A DNA stretch of 28,495 nt from Perkinsus olseni (taxonomy: Eukaryota > Perkinsozoa > Perkinsida): the NCBI GenBank assembly GCA_013115125.1, contig JABANN010000446.1, positions 1 through 28,495 of the forward strand, written 5' to 3'. The position numbers and the translations under genes are program-made. Of the stretch, positions 1 through 12,060 are shown piece after piece. Under the pieces are notes generated by a model. That model saw nothing but the letters and a program-made list of their open reading frames with translations. It was not told where the DNA came from and did no database searches. Numbering within the stretch: position 1 is the stretch's first letter; every line of letters starts with the position of its first letter.

Positions 1-165
1 TGGATTATACGACGCAATATAGAGACATCGCAAGACAGCAAGATCACGATACTATAATCGCGTTACACTTACACGATCGACCTTCTTCTTGACCCATAGA
101 TTGCAACGTCAATGGTGGAGCTGCTACCACTGTAACAGCGCAACCGGAAGGGGAAGAACAGAGAC

Positions 166-3100
166 TCAGTTAATAGAAGGGAATACTTTGGGAATATAGC
201 TATTAAGCTTATTGTGTGAATTGTATACATCGGGACAGCCTGCACAATATCTCACACACAGTTGCTTTAATTCAGGGTTATCTTTAACTCTTTCTAAACG
301 CCATACGTCTGCGTCAGCAGAGGCTCGACAACCAGATATCACTGTTTGTATACCTGCTTGTGAGTTGCGTCTTGGTAAAGGTCCAGAGCCCTACGAGCCA
401 TGGAAGAAGCTACAGGGGTCACATCAGCTTCGTGCGAGGTTGGCCTACGGATCGCGGTCTGTACACGTTCGGCACATACCTCCTTGTCGACACCTGTTGC
501 TCGTTATGCGGCTATCGTATGCGACACAATACAGGGCTCTGCACTGTGCCTCCTATTGCTCACAGGCCAAACCCAATTTATTTCGTCTGTTGGGTCGTCA
601 TAATTTGCGATGTTATTCAAATTCTCTCGAGAGGAAATATCGGAATGTGTCTGCCATGTTACGCTACTATGAAACTCAGCAACCGAACGATCGTTGCGAC
701 GTCAACAAGGCTGCGTCAGAGCTCAATGAATACGCTAATACTTGAGGAGATACAGCATGAAGTCAACGTAACAGTGCTGATGACTGAATCCCTACAATGA
801 AATTGAGACGACTGTGTCACTGGTATCAGGAAGCATCGAGGAACCTGACTAGGAGATTCGGATGGATGCGGAAGGCGATCGAGGCACTCACCTCTAGCTT
901 TCTCTCCGAATAAGCTATTCTGCCAGTTAGTACGAAGACCGTCGATCTCTTCTGCGATGTCAACTAGAGCACCTCTGACCTCCCTTATTGAATTTTCCGC
1001 TTCCGCGTCGGACACGGACCTTGTCGATGACGCCGGGGGAACGAGCTTCCCGTAGATAGCGTCGCAGCCGAGGGCTTCAATTGAACCTGTGCGCTTCATG
1101 AAAAATAGCTCACGAGTGGATTCCTTCAGAGTCAGGGGAATCAATCAAAGTCCGGCAAAGATGCTTCCTTCACCTTGAAGGTAGTCGCCATTATCCTCAT
1201 AGAAGGTAAGCGACAGGGGTACCGCCACGAGTCCCTCCGGTATCAAAAGGCTGGGGTCATTAATAGGCTCGAGGTGGAGTGTTTGGCTCACGCCATTCCA
1301 AATGCCACCAACTTCATAGCTGTGCCATGATTCCCGCAGCTCGAATGCAAATGTACCCAGAACCGTGTTCACATTAGTGTCCAGCTCGATATCGAACAAC
1401 TCGAAGGGAGTACCACGGCCACTGGGCTCGCAATAGTACTCGCCGACGATTCGGAACTCGTCTTTGAAATTGGGGTGGTGAGTTTGTGAGCTCGTGGTGA
1501 ACCAGTCGTAATATCTGTCGAGGCTATGGCGCTCAGAAATCCCAGCTGGGAGGTAGAAGACCGTACCTCCCCGTGAGGATGTCGAGGTTGTACTCGGACT
1601 TTCGCGCACCATTGCTGACCGTGTGGCGATCCCACTCACGGATGAAGAAGTCTTCGAAATGAATGTGTCCCTTGAAGTCGCGAGAGACTGAAAAGACAGG
1701 CGTGAGAACCCTGCTCACTGTTCGACACGCGCGGCACCGGAAGCGCTCTCGTCACCTCTGAGTGTCATCCTAGCAAGAATGGTCTCCAAACCGCTTTTGA
1801 GATATGAATATTCATCAGTCGACACCACGTATCTGACGATAGAGCGTCCCCAAAAGGCCCCATCAGCACTCAAAGAGCCGCAAAACGTTCCAGCAGAGAG
1901 CCGTTGTTGGAAGAGGATAGTGAGGTTTGTAGTGTATAGCAAAATCAAGCCCACAGTACTTTCCACTATCAACGGCCTTCGCAAACTTCAACAGCCCCAT
2001 GAATGATCTGTCGGATACAGTGGCTCGCAACAAGTAGGGACGCGCCACACCTTTTTGCGATCGAAGGCTGGGCCGAGAGGGAGGCTAAGGATACATCTCA
2101 TCGCAGTCGGCTGGGCCGGACAAGGAAGTTGAAAGGAAAGGAACACGGCTCAAGTGAAATGTTCGTCGCGCACAAACCACCGAGTACTAGTTACAGATAT
2201 ACCACAGGCACGAAGCGCCTAGTCCACGTTAGTGGGTAAGGCGAACCGCTCAGTATTAACGTTCCGCGGTGATCGTGGACTACTTCGGCGCGAATAGCTG
2301 CCACTCACCCTGATGATCTCTTCGGGATTCCCTACCAGTACTATGTCATCTATAGTCTCCACGGTTCCTCCGGAGAGCGATGCGCGGGCAGCAGACTTCA
2401 CGATATCATCAATTCCAACGACGTCTGCGCCGGGAGCTATTCTGTCCAACAGAATCACTCCTGACCGTGTGATACGAATCAGCTGAAGAATGAAAGCGTC
2501 AGCTGGCCGATAGAACAGAGAGACTCACCAATCTCGGCTCGTCGTCCCCAGTGGTAGATACCGCTGCAGTCAGCTCTACCAGTAGCCACGGTGCTTGCGA
2601 CGAGGTTATGAAAACGAGCTGAGGGATTATGACGATTCAAATTCCAACGTTAAGGCTAAGCTCGATCACCTCGTCGACAGCCCGCGTATTCCAGACGGTT
2701 GTAACCTTTTGACATTCGGAGTCCTCCCTCGTCATGATACGATACGAAGTGTCGCCGTCAGCCCAGTTAACTGTTAAAGTGTGATCCGTCGAAAAGATCA
2801 CCTGCGACAGCACCGGAGTAAATGATGACTGCGTGACACGCCAATGCTCAACTGCGCGGGTCAACAGCTACGAAATGATAGGATTCCACGAGCATTCACT
2901 AACAGTCGTGCTCAGTGGCAGTCTGTAGTTCCCAGGTCTGCCAATAGCAGACTGCCACACCGATTATACCCCGTAGGAACCGAACTATCAAGCCATAGTA
3001 CCTTGGCTACACGACGTCGTCCATTCCTTCGGCATTTAACCCAAACAACATCCCCGGTATCACACTCAAATCGCGAGGGATCGGCCCGAATGATTCTTCT

Positions 3101-4256
3101 CCAGCTTTCCGACAAGCCGAGCTTCCCGAAAACAAATACTTGTTTGTCACCAACCCCCTTGAGCGATCGGATGACCACAGGCCGAGTAAAGTGAATCCGG
3201 CCGACGCCGTCCAAGCGAACGCCCAAGCCGCCGGCTCCACCGAACCACGGTCCTATGAATGTAGCCCTGACGCCGTCGCTCGCGAACTTGACATCCGACC
3301 CTACGGTACGGTCTTCGGCACGCCCGGCCATCCTCTCCAACGATGATGAGATGTCGTTGGGACCACTTAAAAATACCCGTGCAACCGACTTGTCCGATTT
3401 CACAGCAGCACTCAGAGGTTGACGGAGAGCCTCCTCACCGGAGAGCTTGAAATCCTCCTCGGGACTCGCGTCCTCCTGTTGCATGGCAGAGTCCTCGGCT
3501 TGATCACTTTCCGTACCGATCCGTTCTCCTGGCACGTAGCCCTCGAGCTCAGCGCTAACGATCTTGATGGTGTCATCCGGCGGCAAACTTCGAGATATCG
3601 CCTTCGCACTGGCTGCTCGCAAAGCCTCAGCGAAACTGTCAAAGCCGGGACTGCCAGCAAATATGCTACTCCTGTCCGTGAAGGAAGAACTGTCGCCTCT
3701 CGATATCTACCAAAGATGGGTCACGAAGATGGGTCACTCAAGCAGATTAATCCCACATCTCGAACGCCGAGAATCTCGGCCCGAGATCAAGCTACCCCTA
3801 GGATCCTACGACATGGAACAATAGAGAGCTCGTTTGCTGCTGCCACCGTTGAGATAGCATGCACCCCTACTACAAGCTCGAGTATCTGCCGACTCCGTGC
3901 TGCACTCCGAAAAGGCCCGCAGTAGGGACCGTCTGTGTCAGAGCTGCAGACATCACTGGACCTCATGGTGGAGTCTACTGTCGACAAATTATGTTTAGTC
4001 GCTATCGCCACTGCAGGCACTAAATCGCTCGCGGATACGACTACTGCCGATCTGAGACCTAAACGAGGAGGCAACAAAAGTCGACCAACCCAGCCAAAAC
4101 AAACCATAGACCTTTTGTATGTCTACAATTACCTCTAAAGAGCTCGTCAAAAGATGGGTCGATACACAGAGCGGCATCCGCCAACTGGCCGCAAAGTAAC
4201 GCGACGACTAACCACGCCCCGAGACCCGATGTGAGGGCAATATTTCGAAAATCCAT
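166..4256 (-). CDS. Large secretory-pathway protein, 16 exons, family not recognised
   Basis: Modelled exons (high to low): 4256-4133, 4058-3796, 3706-2970, 2937-2900, 2851-2670, 2618-2529, 2482-2309, 2084-1960, 1868-1756, 1687-1567, 1514-1174, 1086-892, 783-734, 674-533, 493-395, 353-166. Phases match at all 15 junctions and the total is 994 codons with the stop. The N-terminus is a classical signal peptide: MDFRN, a hydrophobic core ending WLVVALLCG, then a likely cut near ADA at about residue 28, so the product probably enters the ER and is exported or surface-bound. The middle is rich in predicted beta strand and aromatic residues, for example GVGRIHFTRPVVI and FEDFFIREWDRH. The last exon is cysteine-bearing (CVRYCAGC). 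I know no family for it. Weak points: the 32-nt intron at 2969-2938, the 224-nt intron at 2308-2085, and the junctions at 892-674, where an alternative acceptor at 792 would end the protein at 763. An AG at 4263-4262 sits just before the ATG. Confidence 0.66.
3713..3737. repeat. Tandem 13-mer inside an intron
   Basis: Two adjacent copies of AAGATGGGTCAC(G/T) lie within the second intron (3795-3707) of the large secretory-protein gene, close to its 3' splice site. This is a simple slippage-type duplication; no function is implied. Confidence 0.7.
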
Positions 4257-4442
4257 GAAAACTAAACCAATTCGTAACACCCATGTGACAAACACCACAC
4301 GACTATCGGCATCTCACATGAGTAGAAATGTGGCGATCTTTTCTGTATAAGTAGAACAGTATATGAACTCAATAGCAGGAAGAGGCTCATTGACTAAAAA
4401 AGCAACAGTGTACAAAAGCCAGCATTTTGCTGACGATTCCAT

Positions 4443-5145
4443 TTAAGCAAGTTGCGCTTCAGAAGCACTGTTGTCCAGCTTAGCCTGCTTCTGCTCATAG
4501 TCGTCAAGTGCCTTTTGTACAGCCTGATCAGAGAAACCGAGTCTAAGAGTTCAACAGAGACTACTGGTGTCCCGGTACCTCCTCAACTAGAAGTGAACAG
4601 TGAATCTTCACTGGAGGAAGTTTAAGATAACCCGAGATATCGGTGTTCTTCAGTTTTCCAGCTTCCTCCTTGGATTTGCCTGAAGAAACACTTAACACCA
4701 TAACTTTGGTACAATAATACTACCCTTGATCATCTCCGTAGCCAAGCTGCTGCTAGCGATAGCACTTCCGCAGCCAAAAGTCTTGAACTTTGCATCCTTC
4801 ACATTGCCGTCCTCGATCTGAACTTGCAGTTGGACGACATCTCCACACGACGCCTTGCCTGAATCACAAATCATTGACGAAAGGCTGCGGTTGCACAACC
4901 CGAGCCCTCCTTACCAACAACAGCAGTACCCACATTGGGATCCTTCTTGTCCAGCTTTCCAACGTTCCTAGGGTGGTAGAAGTGCTCCCTCACATTCTCG
5001 TGATAGAACCTGAGTACAAGGCGGTCGCCAAGCCTCCTCGAATGAAAACACAACCACCCTACCTCACGGACGCGACACTACCGAGCGAGACTGCTGCCGA
5101 TGGGAGAGCACGAGTTACCAGACTGCTAGAAACAGAGGAGAGCAT
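4443..5145 (-). CDS. ISCU: ISCU, mitochondrial Fe-S cluster assembly scaffold
   Basis: Five exons: 5145-5063, 5009-4915, 4858-4724, 4679-4579, 4523-4443, giving 164 aa; introns are 44-56 nt. ISCU receives sulfur from cysteine desulfurase and builds [2Fe-2S] clusters in the mitochondrial matrix. The first ~28 residues (MLSSVSSSLVTRALPSAA...) are rich in Ser, Ala and Arg with no acid, as in a mitochondrial targeting peptide. The mature part opens FYHENVREHFYHPRNVG. The three cluster-ligand cysteines are visible: C64 (SCGDVV, with D66), C89 (TFGCGSAIASSSLATE) and C132 (HCS). The chaperone-binding motif LPPVK is at residues 125-129. Length and order match eukaryotic ISCU. The C-terminus extends past the usual end with a polar tail (KLDNSASEAQLA). 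Direct repeats resembling G-GYAAGG straddle the second intron's splice sites. Confidence 0.96.
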
Positions 5146-5327
5146 GTCAATCAGAATATAATGATAAACTGAGCGAAAATTAGGAAACTGCTACAATATG
5201 GAAGCTGATGTTCCAACTTAGCCGTTTCGCCGACACTGTGCAACTTGACGTGTTTTGTATCTTTCACGCGTGACCTTAAGATACGCGTCGGCGCGCCTCG
5301 CCAAGTTGAATTATTCGCCATATTGAT

Positions 5328-5578
5328 ATGAACTGGATGGATTGTCGAAGACCACGGGGTACGGGTAGAGTACCAAGGCAACCAGGGTCGCTTAATTCGG
5401 CGTAGACAATGTCGTCTCACCGCCCATATCCCATGTTGTGTATCTGGCCTCCCTGCACCTTGCAGTCTTACACAAACTTAAGATTCCTCAATGGGCTGTG
5501 TTCAAAGACGCTAGGCCTCCTATTGTGAAACGCGCGGAGGAGAACGTAGGCCTCTTCCCGCTCCTCTTCTCCATGTGA
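5328..5578 (+). CDS. Possible small two-exon protein (67 aa)
   Basis: Exon 5328-5358 joins exon 5406-5578 through a 47-nt GT-AG intron (5359-5405) in matching phase, giving 67 aa ending LFPLLFSM. The second exon is open for 57 codons and has a protein-like helical stretch (VVYLASLHLAVLHKLKIPQW). The start and short first exon are the weakest part; the second exon could instead be the last exon of a gene whose 5' exons I missed. It lies between the 5' end of ISCU and the first ARF gene. Family not recognised. Confidence 0.35.
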
Positions 5579-5790
5579 ACGTTCAATGGTATACACGAGC
5601 CCTAGTTTGCCCAGCCCGACATCTGGGAAGTCAAATAGGGCTTTCCAAGTGTCCTAGGAGCTTACTTTCGCCCGATTGCCTTGATTTGTTCCGTTCTCCC
5701 CGTAGATTCGCTAGGAATAAGTAGATTGTGTCGCATCGTAATTGGTCGCTAGGCTGGTGCATAGAGCGTTGTGCCACCCGCTTATTCCCA

Positions 5791-5817
5791 GCTTTCAACT
5801 TTGTCAATATACCCCAG
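5791..5817 (+). promoter_or_regulatory. Putative trans-splice acceptor of first ARF gene
   Basis: A pyrimidine-rich run ends in CCCCAG at 5812-5817, five bases before the ATG at 5823. The same ACCCCAGGCAAC precedes the second ARF ATG (AG at 6892-6893), and homology between the copies begins about here. An AG this close to the ATG leaves almost no 5' UTR, as expected where a spliced leader supplies the mRNA 5' end. Confidence 0.5.
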
Positions 5818-5822
5818 GCAAC

Positions 5823-6514
<692 letters not shown>

Positions 6515-6898
6515 AGAACCGTCGAATTCGCGAGCCTTTTGTTTTGCTGGTAACTGAATGGTCTTCGGGCTGCAGTGTCACAGTGATTCAAATGCTATCT
6601 ACTAGCATCATACTACTGATGCTGATTCCGTAGATCTTGCGACTCTAGTCTATATGATTCGGGTAGTGTTGGTTTGTACGTCGGTGTCATGATGACGGAA
6701 AGTGAGGTACTATTTGTGGCTGCCATGGATACTAGTGTGGCCTCGCAGCTTACAACTTGCCAAGCAGTAGTAGCATTTTCAGCGTTATCTAGAGCTGGTT
6801 TGAGCTTTGTGTTTATCGGCTGGATCATATCGGTCTTGAGGTTTTTCGATTTTCAAGTTTTGGGTATCATTTGTTGTTAAGTAAATACCCCAGGCAAC
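6515..6898 (+). other. ARF intergenic spacer
   Basis: This stretch holds the 3' flank of ARF copy 1 and the 5' flank of copy 2. It shows no homology to the region upstream of copy 1 except the last ~15 bases before the second ATG. I see no gene; open frames on both strands are short and not protein-like. Confidence 0.7.
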
Positions 6899-7583
<685 letters not shown>

Positions 7584-8186
7584 ACTGAGCACTCATAAAC
7601 TAGCCTTTGCTGCTTTTAATTGTTGTTTGCTGTGTCTTCGTTTTGCAATACACTACTGGTCTGGTCTTGCTTCTCTAACGCAAGCGTATTACAACCCGGA
7701 AGCGGCCGTAGTGACCTCGTTTACTCCGAAGCATCCGTTAGTCTCGTGAATTTCGCTGCTGAGCATCACTGTTGCGTCTTTCAAGTGATCGTTGCCCTAG
7801 TGAGTTGCCACGCGGGACGCAGGGAGTTTGTTTCTGTACGGAGCTTCTGCAATTGCCGATGATCGCACGATCTAGAGTGTATGTGAGGTTATTTGGTAGA
7901 AACATGTTAATGTTGGGAACGTGATGTGTAGTTATATCGAGTTCGGGTATTACTTCGGCTTGCAGGATCTGACGCTTGATCGGAACTGTACGGGTCGAAG
8001 GTTTACTAAATACCCCATACATCTGTCAACCGTGAAAGCTATGGGAGAAAGTGTTATCATTGAAACATTCAGGAAGAGTTTCTCCGAAAGTACCAGTACC
8101 ATGAACTTGAACAACTCAGCACGGATCAAAGAGACCATTCATCCAAGGAAGAACACACACGTATCACGGCCACGCTTGCATGAATG
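7584..8186. other. Intergenic region between ARF copy 2 and convergent gene
   Basis: Stretch between the stop codons of two convergent genes (ARF copy 2 on +, charged-protein gene on -). I see no convincing exon, repeat or RNA gene; it presumably holds both 3' UTRs. Confidence 0.6.
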
Positions 8187-11100
8187 TCACTCATCATCCT
8201 CCACTCCCTCTTGATCTTTTCCCTCACTTTCAGTATCGTCAGCAGTACTGAGAATGACTTCATTAAAACTCGTCCGCTCCGGGTTGGAGCGGACCGCGGA
8301 TGCCTTACTTCTCCGCTGTGCCCTCCACAACTGTCTGCTCATCAACTCTGTCAGGATTACTAAATTAGCGCTCCGGCCATGAATCACAGAGGGAGCCATG
8401 AGCCTACCTAGCTCTCTCCTCCCACTTCTTGTGAAACTCTTGGAACTGCTTTTCCCTGTCCTGCTCTGTCGGCATTTCGTCATCGTTATCCGAAGTCACA
8501 CTCTCAGGCTGATCAGTGTCAACTCCCAACGTCACCTCCAATGCAAACCTACCATCTTCGGCTCGATTCCCTGTGACGAAAAAGCTCCACAAATTCCAAC
8601 GTCCGCTGAGTCCTCGCCTCTGCCCTCTGTCAACCCGATATCCAGGAAATCGCGCCTGAACCACCGCAAAGGGGTCGGAAACGATCGAGTAGCGTTGAGC
8701 AAGAGAGTCTTGGTTTCACCGCGGTGTCATCGCATTGGCCGTGTCAAGCCGAGGAAGTCTTATGTAGGACTCGTAGAGAATACCATTCTCATGATAGCGA
8801 GTCACCGGATTCTCTACATTGCGCATCGTTGCGCGATTAAGTTCGCTAGGATGTTTCGCGCCATGTACGTCCACCGGGAAAAACAGCACTTTCAGAACGG
8901 CACTGATTCAGAGCCCGCCAAATTATACCCTCTTACGGCTCATCAATCGCGCATCTCGCGACCGGCCAAGTAGCTTCGTCTTGATGGGCCTCGATGAAAG
9001 AATACGGGCCCGCACCCTGCACCGAGTAATGGCAATTCCTTGCTGAAAACTCCTCGGCCGGGAGGATTGGTATGGGGCGATTGTTTAAAGGCAAGTCATT
9101 GACCGCTGAGCTTTCTGGGCATTCCTTTGATACAAACCTGAAGCAAGTCGGCTATCGCCGCTTCTGTGCTGAGTGAGCAGACGGAATGAGGAAACGCGAA
9201 CGGCTCGAAATAACGACACAGCCGCCATCTCAACAAAACTCAGATGGGTACCACTGCTGAAGGGATTACCCAGATCCTGCATTAGGTAACTCTAAACCGC
9301 GAGGTTCTGCGGGAGCGCGCACTTACGTGTTGAATTTCGCACTTCTCGTCTCCTCGCCTCGACTCTCCATGTCAACCGTCCATTTCTCGATGGCCGCTCT
9401 GACACCCTCAAGGTTCTGGAACCTGAGCCAAGATCCGTAAGGAGATTCCTAGACCTAGGATCGCCGTGGCCAGATTACAGCAGGAGGAGAAATCCCATGG
9501 GACGAATAGGGGCGTCTCACAAACGCAACAGGCATGTCTCCATGCTGACGCCGGTCGGGGTATAGCCGAACCAATCCCACCTCCCCCAACTACATCGTCG
9601 ACAGCTGAGTGATTGCCTTCTCCAGTGTTCGGCTATATAAATCAGTTGCCGTGTGCTTGCTCTTAACATACTCTTGCGCCTCCTGAGATTACACCGGAAT
9701 GCCGGATTCGCGCCACACAGCCACCCACCATGACAGCCTCCTTGATATAAGTCTTCAGAAGCCTATTAAAGCGCGCCTCGAGATCGGATTAGCCAGCGGG
9801 TCAGCCCACATTAGAGGGACTTTTTCGTTGATAGTGGATGCCCCAGCGTGGTTCCAGGCTCTCTTCCAGTTAACAGCTACCAGCGTCACAAGGTCATCCA
9901 TGAGTATCTTGAATGACTGAGCAGTGCCACAAATGCGAGAACTACATGAAAAACATTCAAGAAGACATTAGTGATGCCTTCGCACCTTTTTTTACCATGA
10001 ACCCGACATGTATCGTCCTTTCCGCCGCTAGTTCGCGGAGTACACTCGAACACAAACGAGAGAACAAAGCAGCTCAACACATTCTCAACGATTCGCTTCG
10101 CCGTGAGTTGACATGGACTCCCGACCCCTACTACCGATTTCCATTCTTTATTCAGTGTCTCGAGCATCCGAGCATCAATCAATCCACGGACTCTCTTGTC
10201 GGCCATGGACAAGCGAAGCGCAGCCCTCTACCACCAGTAAAGAACACAATCTAAACTCTTTCACCCACTCACAACGTACCACGCCGGTGAGGTAAACCTG
10301 CTTCCTCATAACTTCATTCCTGCACGATTGATACGAAGACGATCACAAGGCGGGCTCTTTGCTCACTCATCCATGTCCAGTGTTCCATGTGTATTTCCCA
10401 GGGCAGCATCTAAGATCTCCCTCGGCGGCTCATCAACCAGCTGAAGAGCAAGAATTTAGGCAACGGCCCCCGAAAATTTCAGCGATGGGAATTTTTAACT
10501 TATACGACACATCGAAAGATCGAGTACCTAGCCAAATTATAGGCCCAGATAACGATCGTCATCAAGAGTCGCCTGGCGATTCCCTAGTCTCAGAGTCTAC
10601 TCAACACCAGAGCATATGCGTGGTATTATCCGAGGCACGGCTAGACAACACTGCGGCTAAAACCACCGGCTCTCACGTTCAACTCCGCCTCAGTATTCTT
10701 CTCCTCGTGGCCATCCGTATCACCACGATCTTCAGCCATTTCAGTATCTTGATCCTCGTGCCCTTCTTGCTTATCTTGTTCTTCCTCATCCTATGCCGAA
10801 AGCGTATCCCGAACAAAGCGGATACAGCGTTCTCGGAGTAACGTCGTCAAAGTCAGGGTTAATCGTTGGAAATAATCGATGATTTTATAACTCGCCCAAA
10901 GGGTCTCACCTCAAGTTCATCCGGAACTTCTCCGTGTTTTCGAACCTGATTAAACGACGATTTTCTAGCGGCTCTCAGCCTCCTTGATACCAGTATTCTC
11001 TTGGCGGCTTTCTGCTCAACGAAGGAGCTTCTCGCTTTTTGACCACCCTGCCAATCGTACATCAACTCATCATCTGATCAATTTTGAGAATATATTCACC

Positions 11101-12011
11101 TTTTTCCCCTTCTGAATGAACGATTCTTCATCCTCCTCTCCTTCTTCATCATCATCATCGTCGTCAGTACTTTCTGCCTGCTGGAAGAACCAACCGTGAG
11201 ATACTGCAGCGCATGAGCATGCGACTACGACACGGACGCGAAAATGCGTTCAGTGAATCCGACCTCGACTCTTCCCCTCGCGTCATTCTGCTATGCACTC
11301 ACAAAAAATATACTTACCTTTTTCTTTTTCTCTATGAACGACTCCTCCTCTCCTTTGTCATCGTCAGTGTAACTCTCCCCCTTCTGAAGCGACCGAGTCA
11401 CTTCGTGAAGCGCTACCGTGCTCCTTTCGACAGGGGCGATTCGAGAGGTCTAACCGTGTCTGAAAGTCCTTGATTTCACCCACACGAGTCCTTCTCCTGC
11501 GCCGTCTCGCTATCTCCACGAACGACCCCTCCTCCTGCTCCTCTTCATCTTCCTTTTCGTCGCCAGGCTGTGCCTCATCGATATCTGAAAACCTCAACGC
11601 CGAATTTTCCCGATTCCACAAGCAGAACGCAGACCTCCACACATTCCTTCCTAGGCCATCACTTCTCCAAAAGTTACGAGAGCTTCCGAGATGATATTAT
11701 CGTGATCTTTCATTGTCACTACTGAGATACTTGATACACCGAGGAGCCCACTAAATCGATTCTCACAATGTCAAGCAAAGCCGGCTAGGGAGATGAAGAG
11801 ATTGCGGTGAGCAACCGGAAGAGTCTCCCAGGACGCGAAAACGACTTTCCAGCGCAGCGAGGTTCCACGCACCTTGCACTGCTCTTTCTGGCTCTTCCTG
11901 TTCCATTCTTCCTTCTTGTGACTCTTCCTCGTTCTCTCCTTGTTGTAACTTCTCCTCATTTTCTCCTCTCTCCTGTGACTCTCCCTCGCGGGTTCTCTCT
12001 CCATCCGCCAT
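8187..12011 (-). CDS. Charged, probably nuclear protein with repeated acidic exons (17 exons)
   Basis: Modelled exons: 12011-11873, 11584-11484, 11383-11318, 11180-11100, 11047-10910, 10790-10677, 10440-10367, 10319-10280, 10227-10135, 9916-9821, 9776-9729, 9682-9594, 9422-9327, 9137-8937, 8845-8720, 8626-8408, 8334-8187. All phases match, giving ~622 aa. The N-terminal third alternates acid runs (DEKEDEEEQEEG; DDDDDEEGEEDEE) with basic clusters (ARRRRRRTR; EKKKK; KGKK) that could be nuclear localisation signals. The centre is helical and hydrophilic (GLIDARMLETLNKEWKS; LYSRTLEKAITQLSTM). The C-terminal part has a folded-looking block (RWNLWSFFVTGNRAEDGRFA), then EKQFQEFHKKWEERARQLW and an acidic tail. 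The start is set by an AG at 12023-12022 before the ATG. The mix suggests a chromatin, RNA-processing or chaperone protein, but I recognise no family. Junctions at 11484 and 8720/8626 are the least certain. Confidence 0.64.
11100..11584 (-). repeat. Three successive exons built on one acidic-SF-basic pattern
   Basis: Exons 11584-11484, 11383-11318 and 11180-11100 each run acidic stretch, then (E/G)SF(V/I), then a short helix ending in a basic cluster: EEGSFVEIARRRRRR, EESFIEKKKK and EESFIQKGKK. The last two have the same phase (0/0). They look like diverged copies of one exon, although low complexity alone could mimic this. Confidence 0.55.
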
Positions 12012-12060
12012 CTCGTCATCCCTAAGCAAACCTCTAGAAACTACGTCAACAGCCACGATC

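Noticed and set aside
212-745. 177-codon open frame on the plus strand
   Set aside because: Composition is not protein-like, and the opposite strand holds phase-consistent exons of the secretory-protein gene (674-533, 493-395, 353-166).
5151-5420. 89-codon minus-strand frame upstream of ISCU
   Set aside because: It overlaps the ISCU start region and the possible plus-strand exons, and its sequence is not protein-like.
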